This document shows positions 16,866 to 25,847 of a stretch of 64,000 bases of DNA, one piece after another. Under the pieces are notes generated by a model. The model was not told where the DNA came from, did no database searches, and saw only the letters and a program-made list of their open reading frames with translations. Within the stretch, counting starts at the first letter, position 1. Each line of letters opens with the position of its first letter. Source of the stretch: Mesoterricola silvestris (GTDB lineage: Bacteria; Acidobacteriota; Holophagae; Holophagales; Holophagaceae); NCBI RefSeq assembly GCF_030295405.1, contig NZ_AP027080.1:744001-808000 (forward strand). The letters run 5' to 3'. Made by a program: the position numbers and the translations under genes.

Positions 16866-17120
16866 ATGGAAACCAAGGATCGGTTGAAGAAGGTGATGAT
16901 CGAAGAACTGAACCTGGAGGGGATGCGTCCCGAGGACATCCAGGACGACGCCCCCATCTTCCGGGAGGGCCTGGGCCTGGATTCCCTGGACGCCGTGGAG
17001 ATCGTGATGCTCCTCAAGAAGCATTTCGGCATCGAGCTCAAGAGCATGGAGGAGAGCAAGCCGGCCTTCCAGTCCGTGAACGCCCTGGCGGCCTTCATCG
17101 ACGCCCGCCGGAACGCATGA
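16866..17120 (+). CDS. Acyl carrier protein
   Basis: 84 residues, acidic, with the phosphopantetheine attachment Ser in GLGLDSLDAVEIV. First gene of a three-gene plus-strand operon: its TGA overlaps the ATG of the next KS (ATGA). It should carry the growing chain for the condensing enzymes next door. One of four ACPs in the region. Confidence 0.95.
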   Translation: METKDRLKKVMIEELNLEGMRPEDIQDDAPIFREGLGLDSLDAVEIVMLLKKHFGIELKSMEESKPAFQSVNALAAFIDARRNA

Positions 17121-18265
17121 TCCCGGTCACCGGCCTGGGGTGCGTCTGCGGAGCCGGCGGGACCCTGGCCGCGTGCATGGAGGCCCTCTTCGGCGACGGC
17201 CCGGGGCCGGCCCCGGCCACCCGGTTCACCAGCGACCTTCCCGCCGCGTACCCCGTCTTCGAGGTGCCCGGTTTCACCTGCGACCCCCGGTTCCTGCGCA
17301 CCAGCGGCCTGCTGCTCCACGCCACCCGGGAGGCGCTCCGGGACGCGGGGCTGGCGCCGGAGGACCTGCCCCGGGCCCGCACCGGCGTGATCATCGGCAC
17401 CACCGTGGGCTGCGCCCTGAACGACGAGGCCTTCTGCCGGGCCTACCGCGCCGGGGGCCACCCGGGGCTGGAACCCATGGAACGCATCCTGCGCAGCAAC
17501 CCCGCCGAGGCCCTGGCCCGGGAACTGGGCCTGGCCGGCCCCTGCCAGACCGTGGTGAACGCATGCTCCTCGGGCACGGACGCCATCGGCCTGGGGGCCT
17601 CCTGGATCCGGGCGGGGCTCTGCGACATCGTCCTGGCGGGGGGCGCGGACGAACTGAGCCGCATCACCTTCAACGGCTTCGTCTCCCTGAAGATCACCTC
17701 GGAGGAGGCCTGCCGCCCCTTCGATCGGGACCGCCGGGGCCTGAACCTGGGCGAGGGGGCCGCCCTTCTGGTGCTGGAGGCCCCCGGCACCCGCCGCCGG
17801 GCCCGGTCCTTCGTGCTGGGCTACGGTTCCTCCTGCGACGCCTACCACCCCACCGCCCCCAGCCCCGACGGCGCGGGCCTGCGCCGGGCCATCGCCGAGG
17901 CCATGGGAGGCCTCGCCCAGGCGGAGGTGGCCTTCGTGAACGCCCACGGCACGGCCACCCCCGACAACGACCGGGTGGAGGCCCTGGTGCTCCGGGACCT
18001 GCTGCCCGGCGTCCCCTTCCTCTCCACCAAGGGCCGCACCGGCCACACCCTGGGCGCCGCGGGGGCCATCGAGGCGGCCTTCACCGCGGCCTGCCTGGAG
18101 CTGGGCCGGATCCCGCCCAGCGCGGGCTTTTGCACCCCGGACCCCGCCCTGGGCGGGGCCGAGCCCGTGCGGGAAGCCACCGCCTTCCCGGGCGGCGTGG
18201 CGCTCTCCTCCTCCCTGGCCTTCGGCGGGAACAACGCCGTGCTGGCGCTGGGAGGCCCCCGGTGA
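17117..18265 (+). CDS. Beta-ketoacyl-ACP synthase (second KS)
   Basis: 382 residues, starting at the ATG that overlaps the ACP stop. It has Cys150 (NACSSGTDAIG), NAHGTATPDND, STKGRTGHTLGAAGA and SLAFGGNNAV, so the Cys-His-His set is complete. It is shorter at the N-terminus than FabF. Its position between an ACP and a chain-length-factor-like protein suggests a KS/CLF pair that builds the polyene. Its 3' end overlaps the next GTG by four bases. Confidence 0.93.
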   Translation: MIPVTGLGCVCGAGGTLAACMEALFGDGPGPAPATRFTSDLPAAYPVFEVPGFTCDPRFLRTSGLLLHATREALRDAGLAPEDLPRARTGVIIGTTVGCALNDEAFCRAYRAGGHPGLEPMERILRSNPAEALARELGLAGPCQTVVNACSSGTDAIGLGASWIRAGLCDIVLAGGADELSRITFNGFVSLKITSEEACRPFDRDRRGLNLGEGAALLVLEAPGTRRRARSFVLGYGSSCDAYHPTAPSPDGAGLRRAIAEAMGGLAQAEVAFVNAHGTATPDNDRVEALVLRDLLPGVPFLSTKGRTGHTLGAAGAIEAAFTAACLELGRIPPSAGFCTPDPALGGAEPVREATAFPGGVALSSSLAFGGNNAVLALGGPR

Positions 18266-19032
18266 CGGTGCGGGTGCTGGGCATCGGCGCGGTGGGCGGC
18301 TTCGGCTGCGGCGCGGAGAACCTGGGCCTCGCCCCCGGCGAACCCGGGACGCTCACCCTCCCGTGGGGGGAGGGCACCCGCGGGATCCCGGCCTTCCGGG
18401 CCGACACCACCCCCCTGGAGCGCTTCGTGGAGCGCAAGGCCCTGCGCAGGGTGGATCACTTCTCCCGCATGGCCCTGCTGGGCGCCCACCTGGCCCTGGA
18501 GGACGCGGGGCGGACGCCGGAGGGCCTGGCCCTGGTGGTGGCCAGCGGCTTCGGGCCCACCGGCACCACCTTCAGCCTCATCGACTCCATGATGCGGGAC
18601 GGGGACGCCTGCACCTCCCCCATCCACTTCGCGGGTTCGCTGCACAACACCCCCGCGGCCCACATCGGCATCTTCCTGGGGATCACCGGGCCCTGCCTCA
18701 CCCTCAGCCGTTTCGAGGGCCTGGTGCCTTCGGCGCTCACGGCGGCGCGCCTCCTCCTCGCCGAAGGCCGGGCGGAGCGGGTCCTGGTGGGCGTGGTGGA
18801 CGAATTCTCCGAGCTCATGGGCTACCTCTGGGCCCGGGGCGAATCCCGGCCGGTGGCCGGGGAAGGCGCCGCCTTCCTCCTGCTTTCCGCCCGGGAGGAG
18901 GACGGCCCCGGGGCCTGCGCCCTGGAGGAGGCCGAGGCCGCCGCCGGACCCTGGCCCTGGGGCGCCATGCCCGGGGCCCAGGCCTTCGCCATCGCCGCCG
19001 CGGCGGCGCGGATCAGATCATCCCGCCGTTGA
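18262..19032 (+). CDS. Ketosynthase-like chain length factor (no active-site Cys)
   Basis: 256 residues, starting at a GTG inside the previous stop (GTGA). It matches the short N-terminal-half ketosynthase fold of aryl polyene clusters (ApeC-like, Ketoacyl-synt_2 type): DHFSRMALLGAHLALEDAG and GPCLTLSRFEGLVPSAL. Where a KS has the nucleophile (ACSSG) this protein has SRFEG, so it cannot condense alone. It probably dimerises with the preceding KS and sets chain length. The last 20 bases overlap the convergent ketoreductase gene. Confidence 0.82.
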   Translation: MTVRVLGIGAVGGFGCGAENLGLAPGEPGTLTLPWGEGTRGIPAFRADTTPLERFVERKALRRVDHFSRMALLGAHLALEDAGRTPEGLALVVASGFGPTGTTFSLIDSMMRDGDACTSPIHFAGSLHNTPAAHIGIFLGITGPCLTLSRFEGLVPSALTAARLLLAEGRAERVLVGVVDEFSELMGYLWARGESRPVAGEGAAFLLLSAREEDGPGACALEEAEAAAGPWPWGAMPGAQAFAIAAAAARIRSSRR

Positions 19033-19744
19033 CCCCGATGACCTGCCGGGTGATGTAGCCCGCGGAGGGGGAGAAGAGGAACCCCGCCAGGTCCGCCACG
19101 TCCTCGGGCTGGCCCACGCGCTTCATGGGCACCACCGCCAGGGCGTGGCCCAGGTCCACCTCCTCGAGCATCTCGGACGCGATGAGGCCCGGGGCGATGC
19201 AGTTCACCGTGATGGCCCTGCCGGCCAGTTCCACGGCCAGGGCCTTGGCGGCGCCGATGAGGCCGGCCTTGGCGGCGCTGTAGTTCACCTGGCCGCGGTT
19301 CCCGATGACCCCGGACACCGAGGCGATGCACACGATGCGGCCCCCCTTGCGCAGGCGGATCATGGGCATGGTCAGGGGGTGCACCACGTTGAAGAACCCG
19401 TCCAGGCTGGTGCGGAGCACCAGGTCCCAGTCCTCCTCCGACAGGGCGGGGAAGGCGTTGTCCCGGGTGATGCCGGCGTTGCAGACGATGCCGTAGTAGG
19501 GCCCGTGGGCCTCCACCAGGGCCTCCAGGGCGGAGCGGGCCGCCTCCCGGTCCGTGACGTCGAAGACCGTCACGTCGGCGGAACCCCCCGCCCCCAGGAT
19601 CTCCGCGGCCAGGGCCTCGGCCTCGGCGGCGCGGGTGCGGGCGTGGGCGGTGACGTGGAAGCCGTCCCGGGCCAGGCGCAGGGCGATGGCGCGCCCGATG
19701 CGGCCGCTGGCGCCGGTGACGAGGACGCGCTGGGGCTGGGTCAT
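19013..19744 (-). CDS. 3-oxoacyl-ACP reductase (FabG-like, ApeQ-type)
   Basis: 243 residues of the short-chain dehydrogenase family: TGASGRIGRAIAL for NADP(H), NAGITRD, catalytic Ser in ASVSG, YSAAK (Tyr-Lys), and a C-terminal IGVNGGMI typical of FabG. It reduces the beta-keto group after each condensation. It is the last gene of the long leftward operon. Its ATG overlaps the dehydratase stop by four bases. 3' ends of the two opposing operons overlap here. Confidence 0.95.
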   Translation of the reverse strand: MTQPQRVLVTGASGRIGRAIALRLARDGFHVTAHARTRAAEAEALAAEILGAGGSADVTVFDVTDREAARSALEALVEAHGPYYGIVCNAGITRDNAFPALSEEDWDLVLRTSLDGFFNVVHPLTMPMIRLRKGGRIVCIASVSGVIGNRGQVNYSAAKAGLIGAAKALAVELAGRAITVNCIAPGLIASEMLEEVDLGHALAVVPMKRVGQPEDVADLAGFLFSPSAGYITRQVIGVNGGMI

Positions 19745-20163
19745 GGTCGCTCCCCTTCGAAGGTCTTCAGGATGGCCGTGGCGACCTCCTCGCCGTCCAG
19801 CGTGATGCCGCAGGCGAAGGCCGACAGGCCCGAATCGTCCAGGTACTTCAATTCCGCATGGATCCCCAGTTCGCTCCCCGCGGGAAAGGCGGGCAGGGTG
19901 CAGGTGTAGGCCCGGGTTCCCAGCAGGTAGCCCAGGCGGGGCTCCCGGTCCTGGGCCCGCCGGTTCAGGCCGCCGTAGGCCGCGATGGCCTGGGCCATGA
20001 GCTCCAGGCCGAACCAGGCCGGCATGGCGCCCCGGGCGTCGGCGTACCAGGCGCCGGGGTCCACCCGGGCGCGGGCCAGGATCCCGTCCCGCCGGTGGTC
20101 CAGCACGGCGTCCAGGAGGAGCATGGGGGGGCGGTGGACCAGGAGGTCCTCGGCGGGTCGCAT
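19741..20163 (-). CDS. Hotdog 3-hydroxyacyl-ACP dehydratase-like protein (ApeP type)
   Basis: 140 residues. A hotdog-fold protein beginning LVHRPPMLLLDAVLDHRRDG and with the helix segment WFGLELMAQAIAAYGGL, as in ApeP/FabZ-related dehydratases. The catalytic Glu is in the GLELMAQAIA helix. It should dehydrate the 3-hydroxyacyl-ACP to the trans-enoyl, and without an enoyl reductase in the cluster the double bonds are kept. It is coupled to the ketoreductase by overlap. Confidence 0.85.
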   Translation of the reverse strand: MRPAEDLLVHRPPMLLLDAVLDHRRDGILARARVDPGAWYADARGAMPAWFGLELMAQAIAAYGGLNRRAQDREPRLGYLLGTRAYTCTLPAFPAGSELGIHAELKYLDDSGLSAFACGITLDGEEVATAILKTFEGERP

Positions 20164-20165
20164 CG

Positions 20166-20690
20166 TCAGTCGTCCAGGGTGGTGATGGTGGCTTCCAGGT
20201 CCATGGGGGGCACCCGCAGGAGGATGGCGCGGTACGGGGGTTCGGCGCCCTTGCGGTCCAGGGTGAGGAGGGTCCGGCCCTTGCGCAGGAGGGTGCGCAG
20301 GGCACCCTCCTCCCTCAGCTCCATGCCCGGGGCCAGGCCCTTGCGGGCCTCCTCCAGGGGCCAGTCGCTGAGCTGGATGAGGGCGGGCAGGAGGTTGGGG
20401 TCGAAGGCTTCCGGCAGGGGCACCCGCGCGTCCAGGACGGCGGGCCCGTCCTCCACCCGCAGGACGAAGAGGGTCTGGCCCAGGGGGGAGGAGGCCACGA
20501 TGGACAGCCGGCGCCCGTCGTTCTCCACGGTGGTGAGGAGCCGCTCGGGTTGGGCGCCGGGCCTGCGGAACACCACCTCCTGGTTGGCGAAGCAGCGGGG
20601 CCCGGTGGACGCGGGCTGGAGCCTGTAGGGCAGCGAAGGCCTCCAGGCGCAGCCCAGGAGGGCCAGGACGAGGAGCAGGGCCCGCTTCAT
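20166..20690 (-). CDS. DUF3261-type lipoprotein of the aryl polyene cluster
   Basis: 174 residues. Lipoprotein signal MKRALLLVLALLGCAW with a Leu-Leu-Gly-Cys lipobox. The rest is beta-rich, with regular strands (RRLSIVASSPLGQTLFVLRV) and an end LRVPPMDLEATITTLDD. DUF3261 lipoproteins accompany LolA-like and MMPL proteins in aryl polyene loci. It probably helps outer-membrane placement of the lipid product. The start overlaps the exporter stop (ATGA). Confidence 0.8.
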   Translation of the reverse strand: MKRALLLVLALLGCAWRPSLPYRLQPASTGPRCFANQEVVFRRPGAQPERLLTTVENDGRRLSIVASSPLGQTLFVLRVEDGPAVLDARVPLPEAFDPNLLPALIQLSDWPLEEARKGLAPGMELREEGALRTLLRKGRTLLTLDRKGAEPPYRAILLRVPPMDLEATITTLDD

Positions 20691-22951
20691 GCGCGCTCCC
20701 CCAGGGCCAGGAAGGAGGTGAGGGTGGCCACCAGCACCGCCGCCGCCAGGGTGACGCCGAAGGCGCGCAGGCTCGGGGTGTGGCTCAGGGCAAGGAGCCC
20801 GAAGGAGATGAGGGTGCTGGCGCTGGCCAGCATCACCCCCAGCAGGGCCGAGGTGCCCGCGGCGTCCCGCTCGCGCAGGAAGACGGTGTAGTCCACGCCC
20901 AGGCCCAGGCTCAGGATGAGGGCCATGACCGTGAAGAGGGTCACGGGGAAGCCCAGCGCCGCCCCCGCGGCCAGGGCCGCCAGCATGCCCAGGAGGGAGG
21001 GGGCCAGGAGCCGCAGGCTGGTCCGAGGGCCGTACCAGGCCCCCAGCAGCAGGCCCACCAGGGCCACCGCGCCGGCCAGGGCCCAGGTGGCCACCCGGCG
21101 GTAGTGGGCCAGGAGGCGGGAGACGCTGCCGGCCTTGTCCACCAGGGTCACGCCCGGAAGGCCTTCGCAGGCCCGGGCCAGGGCGGGGGCATCGGGGCTG
21201 CCCGTGGGCAGCACCACCGAGGCCGCGCCGCGTTCCGTGGGGCCCAGCCAGAAGGGCCGCAGGGGGATGGAGAAGGAGGTGCCCAGCCAGGCCCCCACCG
21301 TCAGGGGACCCGAGTCCAGGCCCTCCCGGGCCGCGGCCGCGGCTTCGGGGCGGAAGCCCGCGTCCAGCATGCCCTTGGCCAGGGCGGGCAGGGCGGCGCG
21401 GTTCCGGGCCAGGGCGGCCTCCTGGCGGGCCGGGGAAGGCACGAAGGCCGACACCGCCATGAGGCCCGCCACGCCGGGGATGGGCATGCGCGCGCGCAGG
21501 GCCTCCTCCCGGGCCAGCACCTGGCCCTCGTCGGCGCCTTCCACCAGGAAGAAGGCGCCGGCCGTGGAGATCTTCAGCAGCTCCTGGATGCGGGCCTCGT
21601 CGCGGCGCAGGGCCCGTGAGGGCAGGATCAGGCCGCGCACGTCGTCGTCCACCCGGGAGAACGCCAGCGTCCCGCCCAGGAGGGCCAGGGCCGCGGCCAC
21701 GGCCAGGGGGGTGCGGCGGTGGGCGGACCAGCCCTGGATCCGGCCCAGGATCCGGGCCAGGGCGGCCCCCAGGGCGGGACGGGGCGGCAGGGGCGCCCCG
21801 AGCCAATCCGGCAGCACCAGCAGCACCGTGAGGAAGGAGCCCGCCAGGGCCACCATGGAGAACACGGCGATCTGGCGCAGGCCCGGGAAGGGCGCCGCCA
21901 GCAGGGCGCCGTAGCCCAGGAGGCTCGTGACCAGCCCCAGGAGCAGGGCGGGCAGGATGCGCCGCAGGGTGGCCCCGGGGTTCCAGGCGCCGCCGGCGCC
22001 CAGGTGGTGGGCGAAGAGGAGGAAGGCGTAGTCCACCGCCACGCCCATGACGGTGCAGCCCACCACCAGGGTCAGGAGGTGGAGCTTCCCGTAGGCCAGG
22101 AGGCACACCGCCAGGGCCGAGGCGAGGCCCGCGGCCACGCAGGCCAGGCCCAGGAGCAGGTGGCGCAGGGAGCGGAAGGTGAGGGCGAAGAGGCCCAGGA
22201 TCCCCAGGGTGGACAGGAGGCTGATGAGGTTCATCTCCCGCTCCGCGCTCCCGCGGGCGTCGGCGGCGTAGAACAGCACGCCGGTGCGCAGCAGCTGGCG
22301 CCCGGGGCGGGCCATGCGCGCGGCGGCCGCGTCCACGGCCCCGAGGCTCCGGGCCTGCACCACGGGATCGAAGGCCGAGCCCCGCAGGGCGGCGGTGACC
22401 ATCACGTGGAGCCCGTCCCCGGCCTGGACCGCCAGGAGGCCGTCCCTGAGCTCGAGGCCCGTGGACTGGAAGGGCAGGCCCGCCAGGAAGCCCCCGAAGG
22501 CGCCCAGGGGGTCCAGGTGGGGCGGCATGCCGGAAAAGACCGGGGAAAGGAGGCGGGCCTGGATGGCGGGGGCCAGGTCGCCGGGGGGGAGGTCCGGGGC
22601 CGCCAGGCGCTGCCGGTAGGGGGCGTAGAAGCGCACCAGTTCCAGGGGATCGATGGGGGGCAGCTCGCACTGGACGCTTTCGAAGACCTTCGCGGCCTCC
22701 AGGTCCCGGGCCAGGGCCAGGGCCGCGGCCCTGCTGTCGGCGGGATCCGCGCCCCGCACCAGGAGCACGACGCGCTCCTGGGTGGTGCGGGCGAGGGTCT
22801 GGATGGCCCTTTCGGCCACGGGGTTCTTTTCCGTCTCCGGGAGCATGGCCAGGAGGTCGGTCTCCAGGGCCCGGCCCGAGGCCAGGCGCAGCCCCGCGAA
22901 GGCCGCGAAGGCGACGACGAGGACCGTCCAGATCCAGCCCCGGGCGCGCAC
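20687..22951 (-). CDS. MMPL/RND-type exporter (ApeM-like)
   Basis: 754 residues. It has about a dozen membrane helices in two halves, each half preceded by a large periplasmic domain, as in MMPL/HpnN lipid transporters: N-terminal helix IWTVLVVAFAAFAGLRLASG, then the loop ALETDLLAMLPETEKNPVAE. The GLGVDYTVFLRERDA and GVAVDYAFLLFAHHLG segments carry the proton-relay Asp of the central helices. It probably moves the finished polyene lipid out of the inner membrane. GTG start three bases after the LolA-like stop. Confidence 0.9.
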   Translation of the reverse strand: MRARGWIWTVLVVAFAAFAGLRLASGRALETDLLAMLPETEKNPVAERAIQTLARTTQERVVLLVRGADPADSRAAALALARDLEAAKVFESVQCELPPIDPLELVRFYAPYRQRLAAPDLPPGDLAPAIQARLLSPVFSGMPPHLDPLGAFGGFLAGLPFQSTGLELRDGLLAVQAGDGLHVMVTAALRGSAFDPVVQARSLGAVDAAAARMARPGRQLLRTGVLFYAADARGSAEREMNLISLLSTLGILGLFALTFRSLRHLLLGLACVAAGLASALAVCLLAYGKLHLLTLVVGCTVMGVAVDYAFLLFAHHLGAGGAWNPGATLRRILPALLLGLVTSLLGYGALLAAPFPGLRQIAVFSMVALAGSFLTVLLVLPDWLGAPLPPRPALGAALARILGRIQGWSAHRRTPLAVAAALALLGGTLAFSRVDDDVRGLILPSRALRRDEARIQELLKISTAGAFFLVEGADEGQVLAREEALRARMPIPGVAGLMAVSAFVPSPARQEAALARNRAALPALAKGMLDAGFRPEAAAAAREGLDSGPLTVGAWLGTSFSIPLRPFWLGPTERGAASVVLPTGSPDAPALARACEGLPGVTLVDKAGSVSRLLAHYRRVATWALAGAVALVGLLLGAWYGPRTSLRLLAPSLLGMLAALAAGAALGFPVTLFTVMALILSLGLGVDYTVFLRERDAAGTSALLGVMLASASTLISFGLLALSHTPSLRAFGVTLAAAVLVATLTSFLALGERA

Positions 22952-22954
22952 CGG

Positions 22955-23551
22955 CTACTCGAAGGAAAGGAGGCGCCGTTCCTCGGCCGTCAGGGGGGCC
23001 TCGGGGCGGAAGTTGAAAAACGTCAGGTCCATGGTGTCGCCCGAAGGCTCATCCACGTGGATGGTCTCGATGAAGGCGGCGCCGCGGATGCGCACGGCCT
23101 TGATGAAGGCCGCGGTCTGGGGCGCGGGGGTGAGGTGGATGGTCCACGCGCCGTCCCTGCCGGATTCCCCCTTCACGGTGAAGAGCCCGTCCAGGGCGCT
23201 CCAGCGGCCTTCCAGGAGCGACTTCATGATCTCGCCCATGCGGGCCACCATGGGGGTGTCCTTGGTGGTCTGGAGCTTGCGGCGCCCGGCGGCGTCCACC
23301 TCCAGGACGCCCTTGGGTCCGGCGGCCACCGTGAGGGGCAGGGGCTTGGCCATGCGCCACAGGACGCCCAGCTCCCGGGAGACCACGAGGCTGCCCGAGG
23401 ACTTCAGGGGCCGGGAAAGGGCGGCGAGCCTGCGGGTCTGGGTGAAGTCCGCGTGCAGGACGGCGGTGGCCTTCAGGTGGGCGGTGAGCGCCTCGGGCAC
23501 CGCCTGGGCGCAGAGGGCCGGGGCCAGGAGGAACCAGGCCGCGCGCCTCAC
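22955..23551 (-). CDS. LolA-related outer-membrane lipoprotein carrier
   Basis: 198 residues with a signal peptide (AAWFLLAPALCAQA) and a LolA-like beta fold: HADFTQTRRLAALSRPLKSSGSLVVS, GVLWRMAKPLPLTVAAGPKGV. Aryl polyene clusters carry such a protein beside DUF3261 and MMPL genes. It likely shields the hydrophobic product across the periplasm. GTG start at 23551, overlapping the thioesterase stop (GTGA); the open frame continues upstream only as a shadow. Confidence 0.85.
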   Translation of the reverse strand: MRRAAWFLLAPALCAQAVPEALTAHLKATAVLHADFTQTRRLAALSRPLKSSGSLVVSRELGVLWRMAKPLPLTVAAGPKGVLEVDAAGRRKLQTTKDTPMVARMGEIMKSLLEGRWSALDGLFTVKGESGRDGAWTIHLTPAPQTAAFIKAVRIRGAAFIETIHVDEPSGDTMDLTFFNFRPEAPLTAEERRLLSFE

Positions 23552-23967
23552 GACAGGACCCCTTCCAGGGCCTGGGCGAGGACCCGGGGGCACTCGAACA
23601 GGAGTTCGCCGGTGGCGGTGTCCACCGCCAGCTGGATGGTCTCGGCCCGGTGCACCCGTTCGCCGGTGAGGGCGTCGGAGAGCAGGTAGCGGATGCGGAT
23701 CCGCTGCTCGTACTCCAGCAGGCTGCACTGGACGCGAACGCTCTGGCCGTACTTCAGGGGGCGGATGTACTTCAGGTTGCAGGTGACCACGGGCCAGATG
23801 ACGCCCCAATCCTTCATCTGCTGCCAGTCCAGGCCCACCTTTCGCATCATGGCGGTGCGGGCGATCTCCAGGTACTTCACGTAGTGCCCGTGCCAGGTCA
23901 CGCCCATGGCGTCCACGTCGTGGAAGGGCACCTCGAGGACGATCTCGCCGGTGAGGATGGGTTTCAT
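23548..23967 (-). CDS. 4HBT-family acyl thioesterase
   Basis: 139 residues with the YbgC-type hotdog signature HDVDAMGVTWHGHYVKYLE (catalytic Asp and His). Expected to release or trim aryl or polyene acyl groups from CoA or ACP. The start ATG overlaps the ammonia-lyase stop (ATGA). In E. coli-type clusters a thioesterase takes the same position. Confidence 0.9.
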   Translation of the reverse strand: MKPILTGEIVLEVPFHDVDAMGVTWHGHYVKYLEIARTAMMRKVGLDWQQMKDWGVIWPVVTCNLKYIRPLKYGQSVRVQCSLLEYEQRIRIRYLLSDALTGERVHRAETIQLAVDTATGELLFECPRVLAQALEGVLS

Positions 23968-25493
23968 GGGTAGAGGCTCCAGTCGTGGTTCCGGATGGAC
24001 GCCAGGAGGGCGCGCAGGGTGGTGTCCAGGGGGAGGTCCTCCTCCAGGAAGGGCAGCCACCCGAAGGATTCCAGGAAGGCCCGGGCGCCGGGGGCGAGCC
24101 GGCCCGGGGCGGGGTCCCCCTGGCGGTCCCTCAGGCGCAGGCCCTGCACCACGGCCAGGGCCAGGGCCGCGGCCACCTGCTCCGTGAGCTCCAGCACCCG
24201 CAGGCAGTCCCGGGCGGAGATGGTGCCCATGCTCACCTTGTCCTGGTTGTGGCACTCGGTGGACCGGGAGAAGACCGAGGCGGGCAGGGTGAGCTTGAGG
24301 GCCTCGGCGGTCCAGGCGCTGGCGCCGATCTGCACGGCCTTGAGGCCGTGGTTGATGGGGGCCCGGGGGCCCCGGGAGCCGGAGAGGTTCTGGGGGAGGC
24401 CGTTGTTGTAGCGGGCATCCACCAGCAGCGCCAGCTGGCGGTCCATGAGGTCCGCGAGGTTGGCCACGGCGGTCTTGAGGCCGTCCATGGCGAAGGCGAT
24501 GTGCCCGCCGTAGAAATGGCCGCCGTGGAGCAGGAGCCCGTCCACGGGGTCCAGGAGCGGGTTGTCGTTGGCGCTGTTGAGCTCGTTCTCCACGTCCCGG
24601 CGCACCCAGGACAGGGCGTCGCCCAGCACCCCGATGACGTGGGGGGCGCAGCGGATGGAATAGCGGTCCTGGAGGCGCACCGCCAGGTCCTCGGCGGGGC
24701 CGCCCAGGTCCCCGTGGATGCGCGCGGCGGCGGCCCGGGGCCCGGCGTGGGGCTTGAGGGCGAAGAGCCGCGGGTGGAAGTGGTCCCGGTTGCCCCGCAG
24801 GGCCGCCACGGCCAGGGCCGTGAGCCGGCAGCAGAGGCGCTCCAGGTACTCCGCCCGGTGGAAGGCGAGGCAGGCCAGGCCGGTCATGACGGCGGTGCCG
24901 TTCATGATGGCCAGGCCCTCCTTGGGGGCCAGGCGCAGGGGTTCCAGCCCCGCCTCCGCCAGGGCCTCCCGGGCCGGGCGCACCTCCCCGCGGAAGGTGG
25001 CCTCCCGTTCGCCGATGAGGGTGGCGGCCACGTACGAAAGGGGCGTGAGGTCGCCGCTGGCCCCCACGGAGCCTTCGGCGGGGATGCGGGGCAGGACCCG
25101 GCGCGCCACGAGGCCCTCCAGGGCCTCCAGCAGCTCCCACCGCACCCCGGAAAAACCCTGGGCCAGGGAGTTCAGGCGCGCCACCAGCACGGCCAGGGTC
25201 TCGTCCTCGTCGAGGATGCGGCCCAGGCCGCAGCCGTGGTACCGGGTGAGATGGGCGGGCAGTTCGGGCACCAGGTCCGGGGGCACGGCGGTGGTGCAGG
25301 AGTCGCCGTAGCCGGTGGTGACGCCGTAGACCTCGGTGCCGCCCTCCAGGAGCGCGGCCAGGAAATCGGCCCCGGCCTGGATGCGGGCGCGGAAGGCCGG
25401 GTCCCGGTCCAGGGCCAGGGGCCGGGACCCGGTGGCCACCGCCACCACGTCCTCGATGCACAGGGGCCCGCGGCCCACGGTGACGGTACCCAT
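23964..25493 (-). CDS. Aromatic amino acid ammonia-lyase (MIO family, HAL/TAL/PAL)
   Basis: 509 residues. The autocatalytic MIO cofactor triad Ala145-Ser146-Gly147 sits in GSVGASGDLTPLSY. The catalytic loop YGVTTGYGD and the residues NSANDNPL, QDRYSIRCAPH and HNQDKVSMGT are conserved. The selectivity pair is Tyr85-His86 (LTRYHGCG), where histidine lyases and F. johnsoniae tyrosine lyase have Ser-His. In this context it probably makes cinnamate or 4-coumarate from Phe or Tyr as the aryl starter for the AMP ligase, rather than urocanate; that is inference. No other hut gene is nearby. Start ATG directly abuts the stop of the hotdog gene 3' of it. Confidence 0.92.
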   Translation of the reverse strand: MGTVTVGRGPLCIEDVVAVATGSRPLALDRDPAFRARIQAGADFLAALLEGGTEVYGVTTGYGDSCTTAVPPDLVPELPAHLTRYHGCGLGRILDEDETLAVLVARLNSLAQGFSGVRWELLEALEGLVARRVLPRIPAEGSVGASGDLTPLSYVAATLIGEREATFRGEVRPAREALAEAGLEPLRLAPKEGLAIMNGTAVMTGLACLAFHRAEYLERLCCRLTALAVAALRGNRDHFHPRLFALKPHAGPRAAAARIHGDLGGPAEDLAVRLQDRYSIRCAPHVIGVLGDALSWVRRDVENELNSANDNPLLDPVDGLLLHGGHFYGGHIAFAMDGLKTAVANLADLMDRQLALLVDARYNNGLPQNLSGSRGPRAPINHGLKAVQIGASAWTAEALKLTLPASVFSRSTECHNQDKVSMGTISARDCLRVLELTEQVAAALALAVVQGLRLRDRQGDPAPGRLAPGARAFLESFGWLPFLEEDLPLDTTLRALLASIRNHDWSLYP

Positions 25494-25847
25494 CTATGTG
25501 TTTCCTTGGAAGTGGATGATGCCGCAGGCCTTGCGGGTATCGCCGTCCTGGAAGGCGAAGCGGAGGGATTCCCGGGCGGGGTCCAGGGCGAGGGTGAGGG
25601 TGAGGGCCTGGCCGGGGCGGACGATATCCGTGAATTTCAGGTGCTCGAGGCCCCGGAAGGCCCCCAGGGGGCCGAAGGCGGCCTCGGCGAAATGGATGGC
25701 CCAGTCCACCTGCACCACCCCGGGCAGGATGGGGTTGCCGGGGAAGTGCCCCTGGAAGCCCAGGAGCTCCGGGTCCAGCTCCAGGGCGAAGGCGGCGCTT
25801 CCCTCAGGCCCGGCCGGCGCGACCCGGGCGCTCGCGGGGAACCTCAT
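25494..25847 (-). CDS. FabA/FabZ-like 3-hydroxyacyl-ACP dehydratase (ApeI type)
   Basis: 117 residues. The signature FQGHFPGNPILPGVVQVDWA contains the catalytic His of hotdog dehydratases. With the ApeP-like protein this gives two dehydratases, as in E. coli-type aryl polyene clusters where ApeI and ApeP work together. ATG overlaps the ACP stop (ATGA). Confidence 0.9.
   Translation of the reverse strand: MRFPASARVAPAGPEGSAAFALELDPELLGFQGHFPGNPILPGVVQVDWAIHFAEAAFGPLGAFRGLEHLKFTDIVRPGQALTLTLALDPARESLRFAFQDGDTRKACGIIHFQGNT

Noticed and set aside
23964-25493. Histidine utilisation (hutH) assignment
   Set aside because: No other hut genes and the gene is embedded with four-base overlaps in a polyene-type operon.
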